From assembly GCF_014648635.1 (NCBI RefSeq), contig NZ_BMRM01000022.1, positions 98,968-162,967 on the forward strand: a DNA stretch of 64,000 nt. The letters are read 5' to 3'. The stretch's first letter is position 1; each line of letters starts with the position of its first letter. The position numbers and the translations under genes are program-made. This DNA is from Streptomyces cinerochromogenes (GTDB lineage: Bacteria; Actinomycetota; Actinomycetes; Streptomycetales; Streptomycetaceae). Below the pieces are notes generated by a model, which was not told the DNA's origin, did not search any database, and was given only the letters and a program-made list of their open reading frames with translations. Shown here in pieces: positions 58,063 to 64,000 of the stretch.

Positions 58063-58515
58063 TCAGCTCACCGCTTCCTGACGGGACGCCAGCGCCCAGA
58101 TCACGAAGACGTCGATCGCCATCATGACGAAGGACCAGACGGGCTGGTAGGGAAGGAAGAGGAACTGGGCGATCAGGCTGAGCGAGGCGAGGAACAGTCC
58201 GGCGAACCGGGCCCAGGCCATGTCCATGAGCAGGCCGATGCCGGTCAGCAGGACCAGGGCGCCGACGACGATGTGGATCGTGCCCCAGCCGGTGAGGTTC
58301 ATCCGGTACACGTAGGAGCCGACGCGGAAGTAGACGTCGTCCCCGGCTATCGCGGCGATCCCCTGGAGGACGGCGAGGATGCCGCTGCACACCATCAGGA
58401 CCCCGGCGAAGGTGACACCGCCGGTCACCCAGCCGCCGGCCCGGGACCCGGGCTGCCGCGGCGGCCACGAGCCGCCCGAGGAGGCGGGTCCGGTGGGCTG
58501 CGCTGCCTGGCTCAT
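58063..58515 (-). CDS. DUF7144-type membrane protein
   Basis: A 150-residue protein with a disordered N-terminus (S, G, P, about 1-28) and four hydrophobic segments (about 31-52, 77-97, 100-118 and 124-143). The order G-V-L-M-V-C-S-G-I-L-A-V-L-Q-G-I-A-A-I and W-G-T-I-H-I-V-V-G-A identifies the streptomycete membrane-protein family DUF7144. No function is known. It is convergent with the MocR gene, 16 nt apart. Confidence 0.8.
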   Translation of the reverse strand: MSQAAQPTGPASSGGSWPPRQPGSRAGGWVTGGVTFAGVLMVCSGILAVLQGIAAIAGDDVYFRVGSYVYRMNLTGWGTIHIVVGALVLLTGIGLLMDMAWARFAGLFLASLSLIAQFLFLPYQPVWSFVMMAIDVFVIWALASRQEAVS

Positions 58516-58675
58516 GAGCGTGTCCTTTCTGCCTCCCCCGTGCCGTCGGGGCCCGCCCGCTCGTGGGGAGCGGGCGGGCACTCCGAGCGTTGGCCAGGCA
58601 GCGGCCGGACGCATCGGGTGCTGCGCCGTTCGGGTGAGCCGCGGCGGCCCCGCGGCGCTCGGACCGTGACGCGCG

Positions 58676-59185
58676 TCAGCCGGTGTGCCGGGCGAACGCG
58701 TCGTACGCACGGTCGTCGAAGAGGACGAACCGGACCTCCTCGACCGCCGTCGGCGTGTTCCGTACCGTCTCCACCGCGATGCGGGCCGCGTCGTCCATCG
58801 GCCACCGGTACACACCGGTGGAGATCGCCGGGAAGGCGACCGTCCGGGCACCCAGCTCGTCGGCCACGCGGAGCGACTCCCGGTAGCAGGAGGCGAGCAG
58901 GGCGGGATCACCGCCCGACTCCTGGTAGACGGGGCCCACGGTGTGGATCACCCAGCGGGCGTCCAGCGCGCCCGCCGTGGTGGCGACCGCCTGACCGGTG
59001 GGCAGGCCCTTGCCGTACCGGGAGGCGCGCAGCGCGCGGCACTCCTCCAGGATGGCGGGGCCGCCGCGGCGGTGGATCGCGCCGTCCACGCCCCCGCCGC
59101 CGAGGAGCGAGGAGTTGGCCGCGTTGACGAGGGCGTCGGCGTGCTGCCGGGTGATGTCGCCCTGGACCAGGGTGATGGTGGTCAT
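58676..59185 (-). CDS. Macrodomain O-acetyl-ADP-ribose deacetylase
   Basis: A 169-residue macrodomain of the MacroD/YmdB type. The ADP-ribose binding loops are V-N-A-A-N-S-S-L-L-G-G-G-G-V-D-G-A-I-H and A-F-P-A-I-S-T-G-V-Y. It hydrolyses O-acetyl-ADP-ribose and removes ADP-ribose from acidic residues. O-acetyl-ADP-ribose is the by-product of the Sir2 enzyme encoded 7 kb away. The ATG overlaps the stop of the oxidoreductase gene by 4 nt. Confidence 0.94.
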   Translation of the reverse strand: MTTITLVQGDITRQHADALVNAANSSLLGGGGVDGAIHRRGGPAILEECRALRASRYGKGLPTGQAVATTAGALDARWVIHTVGPVYQESGGDPALLASCYRESLRVADELGARTVAFPAISTGVYRWPMDDAARIAVETVRNTPTAVEEVRFVLFDDRAYDAFARHTG

Positions 59186-60591
59186 GTCTGCCTCAGTCTC
59201 CGCCAGACGGCCTTGGCCGCGTTGTGGCCCGACATGCCGTGCACACCGGGGCCGGGCGGGGTGGCCGAGGAGCAGATGAAGACGGCCGGGTGGGGGGTGT
59301 GGTACGGGAACAGGGACAGCCGGGGGCGCAGCAGCAGCTGGAGCCCGGAGGCCGCGCCGCAGGCGATGTCGCCGCCGACGTAGTTGGCGTTGCGGGCGGC
59401 CATCTCGGCGGGGCCGGCGGTGGCGCGGGCGAGCACGCGGTCGCGGAAGCCGGGGGCGAAGCGCTCCAGCTGGCGTTCTATGGCGTCGGTGAGGTCGCCC
59501 GACCAGCCGTTGGGGACATGGCCGTAGGTCCAGAAGACGTGCTTGCCCTCGGGGGCGCGGCCGGGGTCGGCCACGCTGGGCTGCACGGTGATCATGAACG
59601 GCTTGTCGGGGGCGCGGCCCTCCTTGGAGGCGGCGCGCAGGGCGGTGCCGATCTCGGCCATGCTCGCGCCGATCTGGACGGTGCCGGCGGTGCGGGCCTC
59701 CGGCGCGGTCCACGGCACCGGGCCGTCCAGCGCGTAGTCGATCTTGAAGACGCTGGGCCCGTAGCGGTAGTTCGCGTAGTAGTCGCCGAATCCGGCGATG
59801 CGGGCGAGCGCGGCGGGCGAGGTGTCGAAGACGTACGCGCGCGCGGGCGGCAGGTCGTCCAGCCGCTTGACCTCGTAGTCGGTGTGGACGGCGCCGCCGA
59901 GGTCGGTCAGGTAGGCGGCGAGGGCGTCGGAGATGGCCTGGGAGCCGCCGCGGGGCACCGGCCAGCCGCGGGCGTGCGCGGAGAGGGCGAAGACCAGTCC
60001 GATGGCGCTGGTGGCGAGGCCGCCCAGCGGTGCCATCACATGGGCGACCAGGCCGGCGAAGAGGGCCTTGAACCGCTCGTCGTGGAAGCGGTGCATCAGC
60101 CAGGTGGACGGCGGGAGGCCGGCCAGGCCGAAGCGGGCCAGGGTGACGGGGTCGCGCGGGAGCGCGGTCAGCGGCAGGGACATGAAGTCCCGGACGAGGG
60201 TGTCCCACCGGGCGAGCAGCGGCTCGACCAGTCTGCGGTACGGGCCCGCGTCGCGCGGTCCGAAGGAGGCGGCGGTCTCGGCCACCGAGCGGGACAGCAC
60301 GGCCGCGGTGCCGTCCGGGAACGGGTGGGCCATCGGCAGCGGGGCGTGCAGCCACTCCAGGCCGTACCGGTCGAGGGGCATCGCGCGGAACGCCGGGGAG
60401 TTGATGCCGAGGGGGTGCGCGGCCGAGCACGGGTCGTGCCGGAAGCCGGGCAGGGTCAGCTCCTCGGTGCGGGCGCCGCCGCCCACGGTGGGCTTCGCCT
60501 CGAACAGGGCCACGGAGAAGCCGCGGCGGGCCAGCTCCACGGCTGCGGTCAGTCCGTTCGGTCCCGCACCCACCACGACCGCATCGAGCAT
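59182..60591 (-). CDS. FAD-dependent oxidoreductase of the phytoene-dehydrogenase family
   Basis: A 469-residue flavoprotein. The FAD-binding motif A-V-V-V-G-A-G-P-N-G-L-T-A-A opens the protein, followed by V-G-G-G-A-R-T, and the C-terminal half ends with P-G-P-G-V-H-G-M-S-G-H-N-A-A, the CrtI/RetSat-like signature. Relatives desaturate carotenoids or saturate retinol; the substrate here is unknown and there are no other carotenoid genes in the window. ATG at 60591 is preferred over a GTG three codons upstream for a GAAGG site. Confidence 0.88.
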   Translation of the reverse strand: MLDAVVVGAGPNGLTAAVELARRGFSVALFEAKPTVGGGARTEELTLPGFRHDPCSAAHPLGINSPAFRAMPLDRYGLEWLHAPLPMAHPFPDGTAAVLSRSVAETAASFGPRDAGPYRRLVEPLLARWDTLVRDFMSLPLTALPRDPVTLARFGLAGLPPSTWLMHRFHDERFKALFAGLVAHVMAPLGGLATSAIGLVFALSAHARGWPVPRGGSQAISDALAAYLTDLGGAVHTDYEVKRLDDLPPARAYVFDTSPAALARIAGFGDYYANYRYGPSVFKIDYALDGPVPWTAPEARTAGTVQIGASMAEIGTALRAASKEGRAPDKPFMITVQPSVADPGRAPEGKHVFWTYGHVPNGWSGDLTDAIERQLERFAPGFRDRVLARATAGPAEMAARNANYVGGDIACGAASGLQLLLRPRLSLFPYHTPHPAVFICSSATPPGPGVHGMSGHNAAKAVWRRLRQT

Positions 60592-60689
60592 CGACGGCAC
60601 CTTCGGACCCCTTCGTCAGCCGACGGCCATTCGGGATCAGGATATGCCGGGGGACTGACACTCCCCCGGCCCGGGTGTGCCCGGAGGGC

Positions 60690-61544
60690 TCAGGAGGCCG
60701 TGCGCAGCAGGCCGGTGACCCGGCGTGCGGTGGCTTCGTCCCGGGCGGCGGTGAACGGCAGGGCGTTGCCTCCGGTGACGCGGAACGGCTCGCCGCTCAG
60801 CGTGAGGTGGGTGCCGCCCGCCTCCTCGACCAGGAGCAGGCCGGCCGCGTGGTCCCAGGCCGCCTCCCAGGAGAAGGCCACGGCGTCCAGCTCGCCCCGG
60901 GCGACGGCGAGGTACTCCAGGCCCGCGGAGCCGCAGGGGCGGGGGGCGAGGCCGTCGGTCCACAGGGGGCGCAGCGCGCGCTTCTGCTCGTCGGTGGTGT
61001 AGTCCGGGTGGGAGGTGGCGACGACGAGGTCGCGGCCGGGGGCCGGCGCGCCCGCGGACAGCCGCCGGCCGTCGAGGAACGCGCCCTGGCCGCGGACGGC
61101 GGTGGCGAACTGGTCACGCGCCGCCGCGTAGGTCCAGGAGGCGATCACGACGCCGCGGTGCGCGAGCGCCACCAGGGTGCAGAAGCCGTCGTCGCCGTGG
61201 ACGAACTGGCGGGTGCCGTCCACCGGGTCGACGATCCAGACCGGGGTGTCGCCCTGGAGTGCCCCGTAGACCGCCGGGTCGGCGTGCACCGCTTCCTCGC
61301 CGACGACCAGGGAGCCGGGCAGCAGGGAGCCGAGGTCCTCGGTGAGCCGCAGCTCGGCGAGGCGGTCGGCGTCCGTCACCAGGTCGTGCGGGCCGCTCTT
61401 CCGGTCCACCTCGTGGGCGGCCAGGCGGCGGAAGCGGGGCAGGATCTCGGCCGCGGCGGCCTTGCGGACCGCCTCCTCCACGTCGGCCGAGCAGCGGGCG
61501 AGAAACTCCTCGATGGTTTCCGTCTCTTCGATCATGTGCTCCAT
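60690..61544 (-). CDS. Inositol monophosphatase family phosphatase
   Basis: A 284-residue Mg-dependent sugar phosphatase. The metal site is W-I-V-D-P-V-D-G-T-R-Q-F near residue 105, with G-E-E-A-V as the preceding Glu motif; the second signature is W-D-H-A-A-G. It would act on inositol phosphate, histidinol phosphate or a similar compound. The frame is open to a GTG at 61565; ATG at 61544 is chosen, and ATG at 61535 is also possible. Confidence 0.9.
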   Translation of the reverse strand: MEHMIEETETIEEFLARCSADVEEAVRKAAAAEILPRFRRLAAHEVDRKSGPHDLVTDADRLAELRLTEDLGSLLPGSLVVGEEAVHADPAVYGALQGDTPVWIVDPVDGTRQFVHGDDGFCTLVALAHRGVVIASWTYAAARDQFATAVRGQGAFLDGRRLSAGAPAPGRDLVVATSHPDYTTDEQKRALRPLWTDGLAPRPCGSAGLEYLAVARGELDAVAFSWEAAWDHAAGLLLVEEAGGTHLTLSGEPFRVTGGNALPFTAARDEATARRVTGLLRTAS

Positions 61545-61664
61545 GAGAGCACGCCCCACTGACACTCCCCGCCCCCGGCCGGTGGACGCGGGGTGGAATC
61601 GGGGTGAAGAGCGGGGGCGGCGGGGCCGTCGCGGGGCGCGACCCGGTCGTGCCCCTCGGACGAG

Positions 61665-61751
61665 GAGCGGCCGGGGCAGCGGGGCGCGCGGGAGCGGCCG
61701 GGGCAGCGGGGCGCGGGAGCGCTGTCGGCGGGGCGGGGAGCGCTGTCGGCG
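61665..61751. repeat. Short direct repeats in an intergenic region
   Basis: A 24-bp unit occurs twice (61665-61688 and 61692-61715), followed by two copies of a 15-bp unit (61716-61730 and 61737-61751). They lie in the 287-bp gap between the phosphatase start and the gamma-glutamyltransferase stop, which otherwise shows no gene or promoter I can support. Confidence 0.85.
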
Positions 61752-61831
61752 ATGGGGGCCGCGGAGCCGGTCCGCCCACGTGCGGGCGGCGCGGGGTCGG
61801 CACGGCCGTCAGCCGGGCGCCGGCACCGCGG

Positions 61832-63652
61832 TCAGCGGCCGACGGCGTAGCCCTGCATTCCGCGCGGGTTGGCCGCCGCCGACAGGACGCCGGTCTCCGG
61901 GTCCCGGGCCACCACGCACAGCCGTCCCTCGGACCAGGCGGGGCCGACGGTGACGTCGTGGCCGCGCCGCCGCAGCTCCTCGATCACCGCGGGGTCGGTG
62001 CGGGACTCCAGGGTCACGCTGCCGGGACGGCGGCCGCGCGGGTGAAAGGAGCTGGGGAAGCTGTCGTTGTGCCAGTTCGGGGCGTCGACGGCGCCTTGCA
62101 GGTCGAGGCCGCCGCGGACGGGGGCGCGCAGGACCGCGGCGAGGAAGAAGTGCAGCTGCCACTGGTCCTGCTGGTCGCCGCCGGGCGTGCCGAACGCCAT
62201 GACCGGTACGCCGTCGCGCAGCGCGAGGGACGGGGTGAGGGTGGTGCGGGGCCGTCGGCCGGGGGTGAGCGAGCCCGGCAGGCCCTCCTCCAGCCAGGTC
62301 ATCTGCAGGCGGGTGCCGAGCGGGAAGCCCAGCTCGGGGACGACGGGGTTGGACTGGAGCCAGCCGCCGCTGGGCGTGGCGGCGATCATGTTGCCCCAGC
62401 GGTCGACGACGTCGAGGTGGCAGGTGTCGCCGCGGGTGGTTCCGTCGGCGGCGACCTCCGGCTCGCCGGGCAGCCCGGCGACGGTCGGCTCCCCGGCGCC
62501 CAGGGGGTCGAAGCCGGGTGCGCCGGCGGCCGGCACGCGTGCGCGTGCGTGTGCGGGCAGCCGGGGGACGCGCCCGCCGGGGCTGCCGGGGCGCAGCTCG
62601 TGGTCGGCCTTCTCGCCGATCAGGGCCCGCCGTACGGCGTTGTAGTCGTCCGACAGCAGGTCCGCGAGCGGCACCTCGGCGGCGTCGCCGTACCACGCCT
62701 CGCGGTCGGCCATGGCGAGTTTGCAGCCCTCGATCAGCAGGTGGACGTAGTCGGCGGAGCCGTGGGCGGGCAGCTCGGGCGGGAGCAGGGCGAGCTGCTG
62801 GAGCAGGACGGGGCCCTGGCTCCAGGGGCCGGCCTTGCACACGGTCCAGCCGTTCCAGTCGTACGTCACCGGGGTCTCGTAGGTCGCCGACCAGCCGGCG
62901 AGGTCGGCCTCGGTGAGCGTGCCGGTGTGCCGCTCGCCGCTGGTGTCCGTGGTGGGCCGCCGGGACTGCCGTACGAGGGCCTCGGCGATGAAGCCGGACC
63001 GCCACACCTCGCGCGCGGCGTCGATCCGCTCCTCCCGCCCGCCCGCACCGGCGGTCTCGGCCAGCAGCCGCTTCCAGGTGGCGGCGAGGGCGGGGTTGCG
63101 CAGCAGGGTGCCGGGGCGGGGTGCCCGGCCGCCCGGCAGGTACACCTCGGCCGAGGAGGTCCACTCGGTCTCGAACAACCGCCGTACGCTGTCGACGGTC
63201 AGACCGACGTTCTCCACGGGCGCGTGCCCGTGTTCCGCGTACCCGATGGCGTACTTCAGGACGTCGTCCAGGGATGCGGTGCCGTGGTCGCGCAGGAGCA
63301 GCAGCCAGGCGTCGAAGGCGCCGGGCACGGCGGCGGCGAGCGGTCCGGTGCCCGGTACGAGGTCGAGCCCGAGCCCCCGGTAGTGGGCCACCGTGGCGCC
63401 CGCCGGGGCCACGCCCTGCCCGCACAGCACGCGTAACTCGCCGCCGGCCGGGGCCAGCAGGATCGGCACCTCGCCGGCCGGCCCGTTGAGGTGCGGCTCG
63501 ACGACGTGCAGCACGAACGCGCCGGCCACGGCGGCGTCGAAGGCGTTGCCGCCGCCCTCCAGGACCGCCATCGCCGACTGCGAGGCGAGCCAGTGGGTGG
63601 AGGACACCATGCCGAAGGTGCCTTGAAGGGTGGGGCGCGTCGTGAAATGCAT
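61832..63652 (-). CDS. Gamma-glutamyltransferase family protein
   Basis: A 606-residue Ntn-hydrolase proenzyme. The N-terminal part has the G-N-A-F-D-A-A-V-A motif. The autocleavage nucleophile is the threonine in R-G-D-T-C-H-L-D-V-V-D near residue 416. The glycine loops S-G-G-W-L and T-P-G-G follow. No secretion signal is seen, so a cytoplasmic role or a cephalosporin-acylase-like reaction is possible. Glutathione is absent in actinobacteria, so the natural substrate is probably another gamma-glutamyl compound. ATG at 63652 is clear. Confidence 0.9.
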   Translation of the reverse strand: MHFTTRPTLQGTFGMVSSTHWLASQSAMAVLEGGGNAFDAAVAGAFVLHVVEPHLNGPAGEVPILLAPAGGELRVLCGQGVAPAGATVAHYRGLGLDLVPGTGPLAAAVPGAFDAWLLLLRDHGTASLDDVLKYAIGYAEHGHAPVENVGLTVDSVRRLFETEWTSSAEVYLPGGRAPRPGTLLRNPALAATWKRLLAETAGAGGREERIDAAREVWRSGFIAEALVRQSRRPTTDTSGERHTGTLTEADLAGWSATYETPVTYDWNGWTVCKAGPWSQGPVLLQQLALLPPELPAHGSADYVHLLIEGCKLAMADREAWYGDAAEVPLADLLSDDYNAVRRALIGEKADHELRPGSPGGRVPRLPAHARARVPAAGAPGFDPLGAGEPTVAGLPGEPEVAADGTTRGDTCHLDVVDRWGNMIAATPSGGWLQSNPVVPELGFPLGTRLQMTWLEEGLPGSLTPGRRPRTTLTPSLALRDGVPVMAFGTPGGDQQDQWQLHFFLAAVLRAPVRGGLDLQGAVDAPNWHNDSFPSSFHPRGRRPGSVTLESRTDPAVIEELRRRGHDVTVGPAWSEGRLCVVARDPETGVLSAAANPRGMQGYAVGR

Positions 63653-63788
63653 CTCCGGCCTCGGTGGTTGTGTGCATCGGTGGTGGACCTTGATCCGAGG
63701 ATGGGCCCCATCAGGCAGGAGAGAAAAGGCCGCGAACAGAAACGATCATTGCGTCCCGGAAGCCCCCGACGCCGTCTACGTTCGTCGC

Positions 63789-64000
63789 ATGAGCGAAGAA
63801 ACTCGGGTTTCGCCGGCCCGGACACTGCGTGACCTCGTCCCCGGCGAAGCGTGGGAGCAGTTGACGAGCGGCCGCCGCCGCACCCACCCGGCGGGCAGGA
63901 CGCTGCTCCGCCAGGGCGATACCGGAACGCACGTACTGGCACTGAGGTCTTTCAGCGGGGCCACTGATCGAGTGACGGGATCGATGCGCGCAACGCACGA
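63789..64000 (+). CDS. Crp/Fnr-type regulator, N-terminal part; departs from the family after residue 52
   Basis: The frame starts at the ATG at 63789 and runs off the right edge. Residues 1-52 look like the beginning of a cyclic-nucleotide-binding (Crp/Fnr-like) protein: L-R-D-L-V-P-G-E-A-W-E-Q-L, then H-P-A-G-R-T-L-L-R-Q-G-D-T-G-T-H-V-L-A-L. From residue 53 (63945) the sequence reads R-S-F-S-G-A-T-D-R-V-T-G, where family members continue with a strand like S-G-x-V-K-V. This may be an insertion junction or a frameshift. It is divergent from the gamma-glutamyltransferase gene over 136 bp. Confidence 0.6.
   Translation, partial: MSEETRVSPARTLRDLVPGEAWEQLTSGRRRTHPAGRTLLRQGDTGTHVLALRSFSGATDRVTGSMRATH

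Noticed and set aside
59182..60591. Carotenoid biosynthesis cluster around the phytoene-dehydrogenase-like gene
   Set aside because: No phytoene synthase, GGPP synthase or cyclase genes are adjacent; the neighbours are a macrodomain and a phosphatase.

Overview
The window is high-GC DNA with actinobacterial hallmarks: GTG starts, genes joined by ATGA or GTGA overlaps, F420-dependent enzymes and an ethylmalonyl-CoA operon. Gene content and order point to a Streptomyces chromosome, probably a syntenic inner part of the arm rather than a mobile island. I saw no tRNA, rRNA, CRISPR array, complete insertion sequence or integrase. I assigned 57 protein-coding genes, two of them cut by the window edges and one a decayed remnant.

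Layout. 0-8.2 kb: small conserved proteins, a DJ-1/PfpI protein, a Vms1/Rv2629-like release factor, an ABC-F ATPase, a histidine phosphatase, a PAP2-diacylglycerol kinase fusion and a methyltransferase. 8.2-18.3 kb, minus strand: a complete gas-vesicle cluster in the order gvpO-A-F-G-Y-Z-J-L-S-K. It is preceded in the same direction, with overlaps or short gaps, by an NDH-2 type NADH dehydrogenase, a nonapeptide-repeat protein, a transketolase and a LigD-type polymerase domain. A stress-sigma-like promoter sits in front of the NADH dehydrogenase. 18.5-26 kb: an F420 oxidoreductase ending in a perfect 60-bp palindrome, a holin-X protein, then a tightly coupled peptidase operon (M55, M20, S9, S66) ending in an acetyltransferase. 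26-36.9 kb: a methyltransferase, a PAS-GAF-SpoIIE-ATPase phosphatase, an unusual MFS exporter with three C-terminal beta-sandwich repeats, an SRPBCC protein, a radical SAM protein behind a LexA-type box, a secreted alpha/beta hydrolase and a decayed RidA gene.

37-48.2 kb, plus strand: a carbon-assimilation block. It holds a duplicated 3-hydroxyacyl-CoA dehydrogenase and a TetR regulator, then the ethylmalonyl-CoA pathway operon (ccr, meaA, malyl-CoA lyase, MaoC hydratase, methylsuccinyl-CoA dehydrogenase), then psd and pssA for phosphatidylethanolamine synthesis. Together the first part carries acetyl units through crotonyl-CoA to ethylmalonyl-, methylsuccinyl-, mesaconyl- and methylmalyl-CoA, giving glyoxylate and propionyl-CoA, which also feed polyketide precursors.

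48-64 kb: glycerate kinase; an ADP-ribose-centred group (ADP-ribosylglycohydrolase, NUDIX, Sir2 and, 7 kb away, a macrodomain); an alkylation-repair pair (AdaA-AlkA fusion and Ogt); a methylenetetrahydrofolate reductase; a B3/B4-domain protein; a MocR regulator with a long repeat-built linker; a phytoene-dehydrogenase-like oxidoreductase, an inositol monophosphatase, a gamma-glutamyltransferase; and, at the right edge, a Crp/Fnr-type gene whose sequence departs from its family after residue 52.
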